The notes: generated by a model not told the origin, from the letters alone. Counted from the first letter of the stretch, positions 1-14,303 are shown. The stretch: DNA of 60,000 nucleotides from Membranipora membranacea (GCA_914767715.1 OU612073.1:23376001-23436000), one strand, 5' to 3'. Numbers and translations: made by a program.

Positions 1-43
1 AATGTAACTAATGTAACTTATGTGATAAACTTTTGTTTTTCAG

Positions 44-504
44 GACCTACGGGCTTGGAATGTTGTACTGAGCCTGTGCTCCAAAGAGTAAAACGTGCTG
101 TGTAAGTTTGTATATCCATCTCCGCTTGCTTCCTGATCCTGAAAATATGGACCAAGCTACTCTAAATGAGGGAATATCGTGAACATGAACTGAAAGTATC
201 ATATTTGAAATGTGCGATCCGATACATTGAAGACTGATTCTACAGTTTTCCTCTACACAAACAACTTGATAAATGGTTTGTCCTCAGGCTAGTTTACAGA
301 TGATATTTGTGTTTACAGATGATATTTTTGTTTACAGATTATATTTGTGTTTACAGATGCCCTGCTCCTGAGTTTCCTTATGAGCATAGTTTCTGTATTA
401 GAGCTCGGGTTACATCGTTCTGCTCAGAGGATTCAGACTGCAGCACCGGGGAGACCTGCTGTGAGACTGGACCTTGCAATTCTAAGGACTGTTTGGCACT
501 CTAA
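44..504 (+). CDS. WAP-domain secreted protein, 3' end (gene A, partial)
   Basis: Last two exons of a gene that starts left of the window. Exon 44-101 (58 nt, after a TTTTTCAG acceptor and before GTAAG) encodes the end of a split WAP-like domain, with ...GLECCTEP... and the linker VLQRVKRAV. Exon 357-504 (after TTTACAG) starts with the last base of a split codon, then Cys-Pro, and runs to a TAA at 502-504. Its 8 cysteines (C..C..C..C..CC..C..C) with DSDCSTGETCC form one complete WAP four-disulfide core. Exon phases and lengths match exons 3 and 4+ of genes B and C downstream, so it is the same family. WAP domains are commonly protease inhibitors or antimicrobial proteins; which applies here cannot be read from the sequence. 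The linker contains RVKR, a furin-type site absent from B and C. Upstream exons, including any signal peptide, are outside the window. Confidence 0.8.
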
Positions 505-3500
505 ATAGCATATATATTCAAAAATGAAGAAAAGCATGACAATTTTCTTCTCATCCGACTTTGAAAAATTAATATGCATTGCAAAGTGCTCAAGTCTCAA
601 TGCTGAATATTACAATACCTGTATTGTGATACATATCAATATAATACATATCATTAATATATATTGATATACTATAATTACAAATTACATCTAGCATTTC
701 CAATTACCGAGTTTGTTTTCTGGTTGAAAATCTGTTGAATGCAGGCAGCATATACAGTGTTTATCTTCTTGCGATAACAGAGCAGATAACTCCAGTAGTT
801 ATCTCTTATCAGTAATCAGTTTAATCAGGGAGGGTGGTTTAATCAGGGAGTTTGATATCCAAAACTCCCTGGTTTAATGCATCGGTAAAAGCAAGGAGTT
901 AGGAGAAGGAGGGTATTCACCTGACAATAAGCATGATAGTGATGTTGATGGTTGCTGATGATCATTTACCATTATTCTAGGGAGTACAGCCTAGTTCAGT
1001 AAACTTCAGACTGTGTCAATGTGCAATGCACATGTTTTTTAGCCGAAGCCATCCAAATAGATCACACCTTATTCAGCAATGTGATGGAGCAGTGCTAAGG
1101 TCAATGTAATTTTGACAAGTTTAATCTCAATACACAGTGTTGGGCTGAGTGTAATTTGTGTAAGGAATTTCGTTATTTCTCACACTGGATCAGGAAACTA
1201 CAGCCTTGCAAGCGCCTTTCCTCAGTGCATTCCTCATGATGCAACCAAACGGTGCAATAAACTGGTTGTTTTGTTGCAATGATTTTGCATGCTGGTGAAT
1301 AGAATTTTTCTCATTTTGAAACAATTTGACAGACAACCTCAGCACTAGATGGGTATCAAATGAAACAAACATTATTCACTTCACAAACTATGTCAATTTC
1401 AACCATTCTTTTCTACAGGATATCATCGCACTTCAGTGCAGCACTGGATCTTAACTCTATTTGGTGAATGTTCTGTTTTCTAAACATCTAAAGGCAGGCA
1501 GCTGAGCCTTAGTATGTATTAGTAGAAGATGAGATATCTGAAGTCCCTAGGAATAAGGCACGCCATCTATATTGCAATCAATACACGACATCTGACACTT
1601 TTCTGTGTCATATTTTAATTAAAAGCTATCTCCTCCTGGCGAACACAAATTTATCATGGCTTATCATGTAGCCTGTGCTAAATTTGAAGAAATAACATCC
1701 ATTGAGGTAGGGTAAGGGTCCACCCCTGCAAGTATGTTATATTTCATCACTAGGACTTTCACATATCCGCATAAATCTAACTAGCCCTAATGAAACATGA
1801 AGGTGATAAACACAATTCAACACAGTGAACGAAACTTTACCCTGAATATGTATGAAAGCTAAAATATTTATTTATTTTAATAAGCACCAAGTGGATAAGA
1901 CAAGATATTCAATTGAACAGCTATATCACAGCTTGGCTAGCAGTTACAATGATTCAATACAGATCATACTGAATAATAAAGGTAACCATGTGAACACGAT
2001 ACAATTTAGAGGAGTTTAGTTTTTACATGACCTACCAAGTGAAGTAACATGGAATAGTTGGGTCCTCATACCCGAGCAGCACATACCAGAGCATAAAGGT
2101 TACCTGACCCACCGATTCACACAGAATAGTTTGGATTCTCATACCCGAGCAGACCAGAGCATGACCTACATATTGTCAGAGAAGAGTTGATCGCATCGGC
2201 CAGGCTGATGTAATATCAGACTCAGAGTAGACTATGCATAGGACAATAGGTAACAATTCTACAAGAGAAAAATTCCAATTTCAGTATTCATTCAGGATAT
2301 GCAATATTCATGACCTCATTTAGGAGGTGAAAGTTAGGAGTGTTCGCAGACTGTGACCCAAATTCAGAAAGATCAGTTCACTAGCAACTGACTGGAACTA
2401 TGAAAGCTTTTATCCCCCAGCCAATAGGAATATAACTGTTGTCAATTGAGATTATGATATAAGAAAGTGTAAGGCTTGTCTTTACTTTGACAAAAAGAAG
2501 ACAACTTATAATTATCCTCTAAAAAATTGCTTTTTCGAGCAAAAGCTTGCATTTCCCACCCTGTAATGTAGCAAGGGTTTATAGGCTGCTGCCCTTCTTC
2601 AGAATTCAGCTATTTAGAGTGACCATGAGGACGGATGTATTTCAATTTCACACCTTTGAACTTTATCTGCTAGCAGTCAAGCTTAGAGAATGCACTTCAA
2701 ACTATTCAATGTATGATGATCACATTTTCCAGCCAATACCAGCTTTAATAAGGGCCATACACCTCCCTCAGCGATGTGATGTAACAGATTTATGCAGCTT
2801 GCCTACTGATCATACCAGGTAATCAAAGATACTTAATACAATAAGTCATTGGTGATATTCTAGTCTTCAGCTTATCGCTACATGTTCAATATTCTGTAGT
2901 ATTGTGAATGGATTACACTCACTAAATGAAATGAAATTGATCCACAATCCCTCTTCTCAAAATTCAAATGCAACGCAACAATAAAATGACAATTTTTGGC
3001 AAATGTTCCTTTTTCCTATTTCATTTTCCATTCTCTTTACAAACCTGGTATGTTACCAAAGGTTGACAAGGCCATCTTAAATATTTTATTTTGAGAATAA
3101 AGTTGGGTTCGAACTGATTGATAATGTATGTATATTGATATACACTGAAACGGAGTGCAAATGCACATTCCTGGAATGGTAAAAAATGTGTTCAATTGGT
3201 TTAACTAATTTGATCGAGATGTTGCATCAAAGTGTCATAGTAGGTATATGTATAAGTCTTAATTTTCTAAAATTGAAACTAAACTGGGGAGGGAAAGCTC
3301 CAGTGAGATCCACCTATGCTCTGCTATGCTATGCTCTCGGATGCTTTCACATTGGCTCTGGCAGTCAATTTTTGCCAAGAAATGAGATAATCTAAGAGTG
3401 ACATCCAAATATACAATACCATGGTACAACTATACACAGGACATCTGGGCCTGGTCTATACAAATGACATCTTTATACATTCACCTTTAGATTCACCAGG

Positions 3501-4065
3501 CCATATGTCTGGTCTCCTGCCTGTACAGGAGAGTGCTGAAGGATTAGAGAAGATTAGTACACATAATCCACAAGAGTGCAAAGTATCGATTGTTGGATGA
3601 AGATTACACATACCACGATATTAGATAAACAAGTCAACTGTGGGGGGATGATCATTCAGGATAATAATCCATCTAAATCTATTTCATAACCACCCCATCA
3701 AATTCTCCTTTATTCTCTTTATTTAGTCAGAATCATGCACAACTGCCATCTGACAAACGCATAAAAAACATATATTCTATACCTCCTTGTGTCAACCCCT
3801 ATTTCCTACAAAAATAGAAACCTATCAAACACTAGGGTATCACGTTTCATGCCGTTAAAGTGACATGTGACCAAATGATAAATGATGGTCATGACAGGTC
3901 ATATCACTCATACTGACAATAAGGAAAGCCATTAATCCTCAATAAGGATAAGAATGTTGTCGATAAGGAAACATAAAAACAGTCTGTGCCAACTGATGAT
4001 TACAAAATCTCACTGGGACTAGAAATCAGTAGTTATTGGGATTTAGATGCTTAATACGCTCAGAG
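505..4065. other. Intergenic between WAP genes A and B
   Basis: About 3.5 kb of AT-rich DNA with no exon I can support. Short open frames here lack recognisable motifs or splice context. A short direct repeat (GAATAGTT..CTCATACCCGAGCAG..CCAGAGCAT) occurs at about 2051-2098 and 2125-2162. The promoter of gene B must lie near the right end, but I see no convincing TATA box; a weak CATAAAAA lies near 3971. Confidence 0.5.
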
Positions 4066-7000
4066 ATGGCTAACCTGACAGTCTTCGCTCTTGTGTTTGG
4101 AGCTTCTCTTGTTCTGGGTAAGTGATGGAACAAAAAGCTGTTTTTTCTGCCCATAAAACTTTTTCCATTTAAATATAATGAAAACTTCCTTATTCCTCTG
4201 GATCAAACATTACCATCACTCTGAAGTCATACTGACACCAACATGAGTTAATAATGAGTCACCCATCTGCTGACTTATGAAGTATCTCAAAACATCTTCC
4301 AGGTTCGAAACATAATTGATTGGTAACAATTTCTCTTTTTTTTAAGGAGGAATAGCTCTTTCCAGCCCAGCTGATAAACCAGGCAACTGTCCATCACAGA
4401 GCTTCCGCTGGGGACAATATCAGTGCGCTCAAAGATGTACTAATGATAACTCATGTACTGGCAATCAGAAATGCTGTGGTAAGCTAGTACTTCTCTCACC
4501 CGGTAATTTGTTTTTGAATTTTCCTGAATTTTTTTACTGAGAGTAATTTTAATTTTTTGAAAGTCTTAAACCACTGCTGCCAAACAGGCAAATGTGTGCT
4601 TATTGAATTATGTACAGCTCAAAACTAATACCATGAGGCTGCAATCTCCGCATTGTCACATAAAGGGCAAATTATTGATCTCATATTCAGGGTATGAAAT
4701 TAATCATATTATTTCATCTACGTAAATGATTAATTTCATACCCTGTTTTCTACGAAGTAACCAGCTTTCTAGAGGACCATTATGACGTCATCTCATAGTG
4801 CGTTAATTTCATTCCCTGATTTTGAAGATCAGTTTGTGCAAATAATTTGGCTATTAGGTGATAACTCAAAGATTAAAGCCTCAATTAGTGATCTTGGAGC
4901 TATACTGAATTCAATGAACACAAATTTGGCTGAGTGGCAGCAGTAGTTTGAGTTTATGTGGATCATCGTTTTCCTCAGACATTTATGTAATAGGTTATAT
5001 CAATGATTTCATGTTCAAGATGGCAAAAGCTACTGTATAATTATGTTCTTTTCAACAGGTTGGCCGCGATGCTGTAAGGACCCCATCAACTTGCCTACAA
5101 CAACCCCTACGCCTAATGGAGTGTGAGTATGATTAAAAGTGTCTGTGACTGAGTGCATTTCATATGTCCCATGTGTGTGCGTGTGCATCTATACATGTAC
5201 ATATGGTATGATAGCCTTAGGTAACCCCACGGTGCCACTATTTAAACTAATTGTAATGTCTTTGTACCAAGTTGATACAAAGTCTTTGATTGATTCCTTT
5301 TTTTAACGTCATAATCTTAGCAGTGATGTTATAATTGATTCAGATTCAGGAATTGATTTAATTCAATTCATCATTATAACTGAATTATGAGTTTAATCTA
5401 ATGCCTAGCTCTGAAAGGCTGAATTAAGTTGAATTGAATATTTGTTACGACGGCTACAGCTGAATTGAACCTGACTCTAATTGATGACTAAATGTGCTGA
5501 ATTGAGAATCTCTCCATACAATTTGCAAAGCATCTTTATCAAGGAGTTAATTGTTATCACTTACAAGTGCCCTGCAGACCCTGTCCTGTCAAGCAAAATA
5601 TTCATTGCCTACTTGATGGCCTTTGATAATGACCACTACGTCGAGCGTCAAATTGGATATTTGGCGGCGGAAAGCTCTATCCTTTACCGACCATTGCACT
5701 AAGGGAGCATTGCTTTGGAATTTTCAAACTGTATTGGGTTGAAACAATAGTGATGAACTGAATTTTGAATTGAATCTAGTGCATCACAGAGTTTAATGAA
5801 TTGAATTTGAATTGAATCCAAAGCATTCTATTCTCAATGAATTTGAATTAAAGAGTTCAGAAACACAGAATGGATACACCTCTGAATTAAAGACGCCAAG
5901 TTATTTGGTTAATCGTTCAACAAACGTGCTGTAGAAAGAGAGAATGATGATTTTAAATATTTATAGATGTCCTTTGGTGCTGTTTCCTCTGCCTGAGATA
6001 TGCAGTAGAGTAAGATTAGCAATTGAATGTAATCCTGAGGGTGACAGTAGAGATTGTGATGTTGGAGAAACCTGCTGCAGAACAAGAGGGCGCTGCAACA
6101 CAGGAGAATGTATCAAATTATCTGATCCAACGTAAGCATATTTGAATGAAATTTATTTTGGATTGAAGTGCACCACTGCGGGTTGGTAAAATTGCTCAAC
6201 AACAGCCTACAATAAAAAAATCTTCCATGACATAATATTATCATGTTTGCACCTAGCTACTAATAAGGCTATTCAGCACTGTTGTGATGTCCAAATGCTG
6301 AAGTGAGGTAGGGAGGGAAGGAGGGAGGGGGTCTGTCACAGAAAGAAGAGCATAGCCCAGTTGTACGATTTGATGTTTTTTATTCCGGTATTTTAGGTAT
6401 AGGAAGCATAAGACAAAGGACTCAGCTCAGATATACACACCATTTCATGCACAGCAGTTTATTTTTTGAAAATTACCATAGCTAACTGTGACCTTGCTTA
6501 TATGTCGTATCACTCTCTCAATTTCCAGTTCTTTTATTTTACAGATGCCCTGTGACAGAGCAGGTTTCGATAGATATTTGTGCTCGAAGGGGAGTCTTCT
6601 CTCAATGTAGAACTGACTCAGACTGTTCAAGTAGTCAGGTCTGCTGCATCCTGGATACCTGTGGGTCATCTCAATGCCGTGACAAAAGCGACATAACTGC
6701 ACAACCTCCAACCTCTTCTTCTGGAATGTGAGTTACTGTGGGATACCTGCAGCCAAACTAGAACTACTAGATTTATTAGAGTAATAATACCTTCAGGAAT
6801 ATATAATTATGCTTTTCATCTTTTTTGTAATATGGGAAACATTTTCCCTTTCCCATATTCAGTCTTGAAAAATGTTTAATCTGACTCATCTCCCATCAGT
6901 TGCCCACCAGAGACTCCCTTTGATCCTGATTTCTGTGCCAGAGCATTGGTGGTGTCTGGATGTAAAGTAAATTCTGACTGTGACAATGAACAAACCTGCT

Positions 7001-7360
7001 GTAATACAGGACCTTGTGGAGCACTCAACTGTAGACCGATAACAGAACCAACGGCTGAGCTGACAGCGTATGTTGCGCTTTTGTTAACTACATTGACTGA
7101 ATCTTCGTTCACAAGTTACCATCAGCCCAGCGTGATTGAAATTATGAATTTCCAAAGTTGATAGTTTGGTACACGATCTAATTCACATGTGATTTCTAAT
7201 TTTCAGGTGCCCTGCAGTTGTGTTCCCATTACCGGATTCATGTTTATTCTCCAAATTCGCCCCCGAATGCTTCCTGAATGACAAAGAGTGTGACACCGGA
7301 GAGATCTGCTGTAAAACAAGAGATAGATGCAACCAGTATACCTGTATTAACATGTATTGA
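4066..7360 (+). CDS. Secreted five-domain WAP protein (gene B), 7 exons
   Basis: CDS join 4066-4117, 4347-4478, 5059-5122, 5967-6131, 6545-6727, 6900-7067, 7207-7360 (918 nt, 305 aa); every junction is GT-AG and the frame is continuous. Exon 1 encodes a hydrophobic signal peptide (MANLTVFALVFGASLVLG). Exons 2-3 encode WAP domain 1 (residues ~32-67), then a Thr/Pro linker (PTTTPTPN). Exons 4, 5, 6 and 7 each encode one complete 8-Cys WAP domain (starting near residues 84, 139, 200 and 256). Each starts with the last base of a split codon; exons 4-6 end with two bases of one, and exon 7 ends in TGA. Domain 1 ends in WPRCC, so its last two cysteines are adjacent, unlike the canonical C-x3/4-C ending; domains 2-5 are canonical (for example NSDC..EQTCC..GPCGALNC). 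Domains 2 and 5 share a CPxVxFPLP start. The product is likely an extracellular inhibitor or defence protein; the target is unknown. No polyA signal is obvious within 300 bases of the stop. Confidence 0.88.
4688..4745. repeat. Perfect inverted repeat in intron 2 of gene B
   Basis: The 20-base arm CAGGGTATGAAATTAATCAT at 4688-4707 is repeated as its exact reverse complement at 4726-4745, with an 18-base spacer. This would form a strong hairpin in the pre-mRNA and looks like a minimal MITE or snap-back relic. Confidence 0.75.
5330..5860. repeat. GAATTGAATT-rich low-complexity tract in intron 3 of gene B
   Basis: Repeated but imperfect TTGAATTGAATT words in two blocks, about 5330-5480 and 5755-5850, within the 844-bp intron 5123-5966. 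The sequence between them holds a 73-codon open frame with no domain signature, which I do not call a gene. Confidence 0.5.
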
Positions 7361-8081
7361 ACTATAAGTAGGAACGATTATCGAACATTTTTGAGGGACC
7401 AAATTATTAGCAAATGGTCCAGATTCTTTTAAAAATACTATTGCGTTGTTAAGTCCAAGGTTAATAGCTTGGCTCTACCGATTTTTATCCAGTAAATATT
7501 GGTAATCATGGCTGTATCACAGTGGGGGTAGTTTGGGGCTGTGGCAAGCTCCTCAGTCATGGTTTTCTTTCTTTCATATTGTACCAGATCGATGAATTAT
7601 GTTTGCAGCTAGCATTTCCTTCACAATATACAAATTCTCTATAAATATCGACCGATGATCCTGGCCTTTGTGATGTAAACAAATTTAAACTTTATTCTGA
7701 TTTTGGGCAAAGGCTATGGACAGACTAGACATAGCTTAGGTAGGAAAAATGTGCCGCATCCACTGAGGTACAAGGTGTAAGAGTGCATTTTTCAGTGGCA
7801 GTGGGATTTACTTGTGCTTATCACTGATTTGCAGTCTACGATTCAGGTTGATAATAAATACATTTTGATTGGATTGTTAGAATTGCGAAATATACAGCAG
7901 TTTGCTGAATTCTATCAAAGCACTTTATATCCTATTAATTCTTGTTACTTGAGTATTTTTTCTCTCCGCTTAAGTTTTTTTCTTTTTTGTTCTGTCACTG
8001 CATGAAAAACATTCCTAAAGATGATGTAGAATGACAATAAAAGTATATAAGTATATATAATTCATATTAATACAAACACTT

Positions 8082-8553
8082 GTCATAGACTCAATAATAA
8101 ACCTAGACAGGACACTATTTGGTGGTTAGCATTGAGGAACTGACGTATTCAACGACGTATTGAAATTTGAAGGTGTAGGGGCATTGGTGTTATCATTGAC
8201 TTGCGACTCACATACCAAGTTTTTTGCTGACATTTCAAGCAATTATGATCGAATTTCAAATTTGAAAGTTACAATAGATTAAGCAGCTTTTAGAGAACAG
8301 TTTGATACATATTTTAGGCAAAAAATATTTCGAAGAAGAAATAACATCAAATTGATGACAAGATGCTGCTGATTGAAAAGCATTATTTTCTCCAAATCTG
8401 ATCAAAATTGATTGAGTTATGCACAAAAAACCTGGAAATCAATGAGAGCATCATTACTTTACACCTTCCAATGTTGTTACGTCGCCCCACAATTAAGTGC
8501 CTCACTTCAGCTGTATATGGTGACCTGTCTAGGTTTATTATTGAGTCTATGAC
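8082..8553. mobile_element. MITE with long terminal inverted repeats
   Basis: The left end GTCATAGACTCAATAATAAA continues into CCTAGACAGG. The right end is its reverse complement, giving arms of at least 30 bp around a ~410-bp non-coding core. No transposase is encoded. A related right end (CCTGTCTAGATTTATTAAGTC) is present at about 29560-29651 inside an intron of the intact P450 gene, so the family is dispersed. Confidence 0.75.
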
Positions 8554-11500
8554 GTTTGTCCGTTTAAGTAAGCTTGTTATCATTGACCGATCAGTCACAG
8601 CATAAGAACTCAACGAGGCAACTCGATTCTTTACTGTTATAAGGTGTCATCTTGTATTAGAATAACACAGTGATCTATTGAGCATTGCGGCATTGGTACA
8701 GTCCAATCTCCAATCCGAATGGCTAAATTGCAAAATGGATTTTAACTCAGAAAATGCTGCGAATTTGGCTTAAATTTTGCACCCCACTAAATACTAGAAA
8801 ATAAGCTACATCTTGGGTAACCACAATTCCCCTGTGAGTTGTAGCTGGACAGCAGCAAAAGCTGCAAATCAAATAACTTCGTTATGCTGATGAAGTGAAA
8901 AAAGGAAAGTAAATTTTCGTTCAAAACCTTGATGATAATTAACCAAACATACAGCTTACTTGTTACTATGCTTTCTAGTATGATGGGTGCAACAATCAGC
9001 AAATGCTAGTAGTTTATAAATTTTACCAATTGAAATGAAAATAAAATTGAAGATATAAGCTTAAGTGAATGACTTGGCTTTTGAGGATCACTGTGGTTGA
9101 AAAATGGCCGCTCGGTAAAATGTCTTTGTGGGAAAATGGTGGAATGAGGACAGTGGAAAAGTAAGATCTGGAATTAGCGGGATTGTCACTTGCTCATCGG
9201 GTCCTTTTCTGGTCGGCATCATTTTTTGTGACCTCACAGGAGGTCAACTATGAGTTTCTAGATGGAATTGAATCAGAAAAATCATTATTAAAAGCAAATT
9301 TGACCACTAGTAGACTATAGACTGGAAACTGATCTTCGGTCAAGAATTGAGAATGTTTTGTATCTTTCAGAGCGTTTAAACATTGTTTGCACAGCTCAGT
9401 TATTTAAAGTCAAAAATGCTCAGTTGTAGTTATCTCCTCCTTACTTTTCCAAAAGCCATCTCCTTCCTACGGTCTTTAATTCAGAATAACCACATTTGGT
9501 CAACTGAATTGTTAGTCAGTCAGTTAACTATTCATTTATTTTTTTCTGCAAAAAACTCAAAATCTGACAAAAAATTTTCAAGTTCATGTTTTTCTGTTTG
9601 GACAGAGTTACATTTCGGCGTGGTAAGTCACAGAGATCTGATCTTTTTTGGAGTAGCAGTTCATCGCATTATCTAAATAAGCTCTTGAGGGCATGTTTGA
9701 AATAATTTTTTAACATATTTTAAAATGCGATTACTTTTTCACTACGGTGTTTATTTCAGCCATCAGTGCCGTGGCATTGCTGCGCAATGCAGTGCAAAGA
9801 GCCTATATATTTGTAGTTTCTATGCCATTGTGTACAGTTTCAAACAAATTTCAATTGCCTTTTATCAAAGGAGTTGAGCAATTAACAAATGACAATGGAG
9901 ATGCTATACTGAATTTAAACAAAATAATAGTTCTGTTGGTTACTAAGTTTTCAGTGTGGATTGTGGGGACCGTTTGGCAGCCACCCATCAAATTCTATCA
10001 GAATGACTATATAGCTCAAATTAATTAATCTTCACTATTCTACATACATAATCAGAAATTTCTAGAATCTAAATATCACTCGATAATCTTTTTGGTCTTG
10101 TCCTTGTCTTTGTTGAATTGAACTTTGCTAATCTGCACTTTCACCTCGACAAGATTTTTTGAGTGATATATGCAGCGCTAGATATTTTGCAATTCCTGCT
10201 CAGACCAAATACATTTTCCAACCAGTATCACAAGCTCAAAACCCCAGATCTGATAAAAAAAAGGCTTATATTGAGTGTGCCATGTTTTTGTATACCAACT
10301 ATATTGCATCTAAAATATCATATCATATTATGTTGAATCAGTAGGCTCTACTGGCTGGCTGCTAATATATTTACATTTTTGCAATCGACCATGACACGAT
10401 CTCGACATTCAGTTATCGACACTCTCTTTACTCAACCAAACCATGGTCCATGCTTCTAAAAGGTCTACAAGGTCACTTTACTCTTGGCTAGCCGGGATAA
10501 ACTTCTTCCAGGAGATATTACACAGCCAAGTAGAGAGTGCTCGGGGAGAGGTGTTTATGCTATACCATCCTCACTTAATATGCTTCTATAATCCGAAACA
10601 TGGCTTGAATTTGGCTTTTTCATCCATTCAGATTTCCTATGAATGAGATTTTGACTATTTTACTGCAAGACAAGTCTGAGCGGGATGCTGCAAAGATGTT
10701 GCCAGCTCTAATGGATACTGTCTAAGAATAGCATTTTCAAAATACACCCAAATATTTGAGGTTAAATTTTACGCCAATGTGTATTGCTTAGTTGATCTTC
10801 TATGGTATTTAATCAAAAACAATGATATAACTAGAGATATATAGTCATACAACCTAATTAATCTCTAACTCCTTGATGAAACTTAAAAAACCAAATTTTC
10901 GTTAGATTTACCAATTGATTTCAGTTCTAATATTGAGCAATTGCATCATCATCAATACTGGATTCATTACTTGATAGTTTTTTATGAATTGAAACTAAAC
11001 TGAAATTGATGATGTCACATGTATGAAGCCATTGATCACGCAATAAAACTTGTTTTCTACACAAGACCGTTAAATGTGCTGTTGCTATATGCTGCCTGCT
11101 GCCAATAGTTACCATTATATCAAAATATTTTTTTCAAAATTTCCAATGAACACATATGTATGAATACTATGTCCAATTTTGAGGAAATTCCATCTGGTAG
11201 TTCTTGACTTATAGAAGTCCGATGAAAGCTTATAAATTTGTAGCGATAGAAATAATAAACTCAACCAAAACAAAAGACATACAACTATGTTGTATGACTA
11301 ATTATGCTGGATGCGTATAGGATTATGATAACAGTGTGTCTGGAGGGCTCACCCCTAATAACACACATAATATTCTTTGTGAACTATTCTGCTGTATAGT
11401 CAGTGAGCTAGTATCTGTATGGTCGACCTTGGTATATTTATCACCATTTAGGAATTGAATTCCTGAAATAACCAAAAAAAGGACAGGACCAGTGACAACA

Positions 11501-13107
11501 TTTATGTTATGGTTGAATTTGCGCTTTTTTTCAAAATCTTGCCCTGGGGTTGCATCTATACTGCAGCAAGTTATAATGGTGTCACTTTTGAGGATTCAGT
11601 TAGCCAAACAGGGGGCTGCCTCCATAAACAACAAATCTGAGCTGGCCTCCAAACAAAATTCGAAGCATTTCTTCACGCAGTGCATTGGAACAATCCAAGT
11701 ACAATTGAGGCCTAAGATGGATGAAGATAAATCAGTGTTTTGTTGTTGGAGCAATAACAGACGTTGTTTTCTCAGAGTGAATTTTCTAATCCCTCAAGAA
11801 AATCTTATTTGTAAACAACAAGTTGTATTACATTCTCCGTCTTTTCATTACAGTAGAAAAATTTGTGACTGTTGTGCCTTGTTTATCTATTCAAAAGGAT
11901 TTTAAAGCAATTTAATATCAAAACCTGAGGATAACCTTTGTGTCTCAAGACTTGTTGCTTCTTATAAAATTTGTATATTAAGGCATTATTACATCAGATT
12001 AAAATTAAAGGTTTATTTAAATCAGATGCTCAGTTCATTAAAAGTATTTTGGCTTCAAGTTGCTGTAGAGTTATTTTCTCATTTTCATACAACTTTGTTC
12101 TTATTATGAACTAGAAGTTATCCCACTTTGCCCAATTTTTCATATCCCGTCCTTGTGTCCGGCTAAACATAGAGAATTCTGAATGTCTCCAAACAATAGA
12201 AATTTTATCAGCATACAAGTTCTTCCTGTATAGAGGTATTATTTCAAACTCCAAGCACCAAGCAGAACAATCAATTGTATTAATGTCGTTAAAAAACTCT
12301 CCATAAACCCTTATACTTGCAAGATAATAATAGAATAGATAGCGATAGATATTTGATTTACAATTTCCAATCCAAATTCAATACTACTGCTTTCAATTTT
12401 TGCTGGACTGGGTAAAAGTTTTTGAGCGGTTGGATTAAATGAGGTCGCATAATTCATCAATTCAGCTACTGGTACTTGAATCAACCCACCTTAACCAGTG
12501 AGATGAACAATGTTTGAGCCAGGGATACCCATCAAACAATTATAAAATATTTTAATCCTACGAAATACACAAGAAGGCCTGACACTATCACATTTCAAAC
12601 AAGGATTAATCGAGGAAACAATGTCAATTAAAAATTAGTGAAGTTTATCAGGGTTGTTTCAAAAATAAATTACTGTCTTTCAAGCAAAATGTTTAAGAGT
12701 AGATTGGGCAGTGCTTCTGATTTTGACAAAAATAAGTGTCACGTTTCAAATCCCAAATCCTTCCCTCAAAGAAGCCCTAATAGTAGTAGTACTGATATTA
12801 TAGAGGCATATTATATCCGATATAAAATACTTTCTAGTTACTATTCGATTATGATCAGGTAAACACCAGAGAAGGCATGAGAGGGATTTCATTTTGCAGC
12901 TTAATTTGAGCTAGAATATTCCCAAATGCAGTCACCAATAGCTCCTTGGCCATATGCCATCAACAGCTTGAAGTCATTATGGTTAGTTGGGTATCCAGAT
13001 AAATCACAGTATGAAAGGTATTTACTATGGTATCTACCTGTCACGAGGATATTATTGTTCACTGTATTGAGGGCTGTGATGCCATACAGAGAGCAAGGAG
13101 TTTCAGG

Positions 13108-13503
13108 TAGCGCTGTCACGATTTTGTATTTGGCTAGGACTGCCTCGATTCTGATTGTGGCATCGATTTTCCCGATTTCGATTTATCGGTTTTACACCTT
13201 CGCTTCCAATCGAACCCTTGTCCCAATTTCGATTTTCGATTTCTCCTTATCAGTATTTTCGATTTTAGGTATTGATATATATGGTTATAATCTTTGAGAT
13301 TAGTTAGCGAGTGAATTGAAGTGTGATAAGTTATTGTGTGAATGAAAAGAGGAATCGTAATAACCATATATATCGACCATAGTAACTGTGACAGTGAATT
13401 TACCGCTGTGCAATCGACTTCAGCTGTCACCTTATTAAATCCCGATAATGAGGTGTGTGATCGATTAGGTATTCCGGAGATGAATCGTATCGTGACAGCA
13501 CTA
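13108..13503. mobile_element. hAT-type MITE, copy 1 (TAGCGCTGTCACGAT family)
   Basis: Terminal inverted repeats TAGCGCTGTCACGAT (left) and the reverse complement of TAGTGCTGTCACGAT (right) bound a 396-bp non-coding element rich in CGATTTTCGATTT words. The flanks GTTTCAGG and GTTACAGG look like an aged 8-bp target-site duplication, as expected for hAT elements. Copy 2 at 55361-56671 has the same ends and interior but carries a LINE insertion. Confidence 0.82.
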
Positions 13504-14303
13504 GTTACAGGGGTCTTAGCCCATGATTATATTCAAAATTATATTGCGCTATAGCCTAAAATATTAGCCATTGTTTTGTAAGCCTAATGCCAGCAATCAC
13601 TACTAGATGCCTACCTGTAAATATGAGAGCACTACCATAGTATATCATTTGATTGTATGAGTAAACAGAGAGACATTGTGACAACACAAACCAACACAAT
13701 TATGAGATTATGTTCACTTAATCTTGTCACCAAACAATAGCTCAAGCGCCTGTTTTTAAAAGAAAATTTAATTAGCCACACAATTACACATCATTATGAA
13801 AAGCAGCACATGATAACCCTATGTGAGAAGAATGCTGTGTGTACAGCCTCTGCTTACAATTGAAATTGCTAGAATAAAAAATTGTGCTGTGTTAAGCATT
13901 GTCCAGCTCCTATCTCAATTTTAACTTATGAATCCCTATGCTCAGTACCAAGACATGCACATATTTTGGTAACCTTCCCTTTATCATAATATATAGATTG
14001 CAATTCAGTATTCATAGATCAGTTTCTTGCAAAAATCTGTAATCAAAGAGTTACCCATGCCTGCCTATTGTCAAGCCCTGGGGACTAACCAAACCCATGA
14101 CCTCCAATACTCATGCGTGCTGAGCGACTTACACTCTTAGCGTATGCCACCATTCATTCATCGTTTATTACAGTCTCATATATGAGAAATATTTTGTTTT
14201 CGCTGAGCAGTAAAAGTTATGGTGTAAACATTGAAAAGTTTTGGTCTGGTTGGATTTTAAAAATTGAAAAAAAAAATAAACAGTAAGAATTATCACAAGT
14301 TGG

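Noticed and set aside
10676-10710. GGGATGCTGCAAAGATG, similar to the GATGCTGCAGGGATCC of a WAP exon 3
   Set aside because: No acceptor upstream and no continuing WAP pattern; a chance match.
10443-10730. Possible gene relic (frames with SLYSWLAGINFFQEIL and then SERDAAKMLPALMDTV)
   Set aside because: The frames do not join, and I recognise no family. May be an old transposon or pseudogene but not supportable.
11492-11905. 137-codon open frame in the WAP intergenic region
   Set aside because: No domain, signal peptide or splice support; composition like the surrounding AT-rich DNA.
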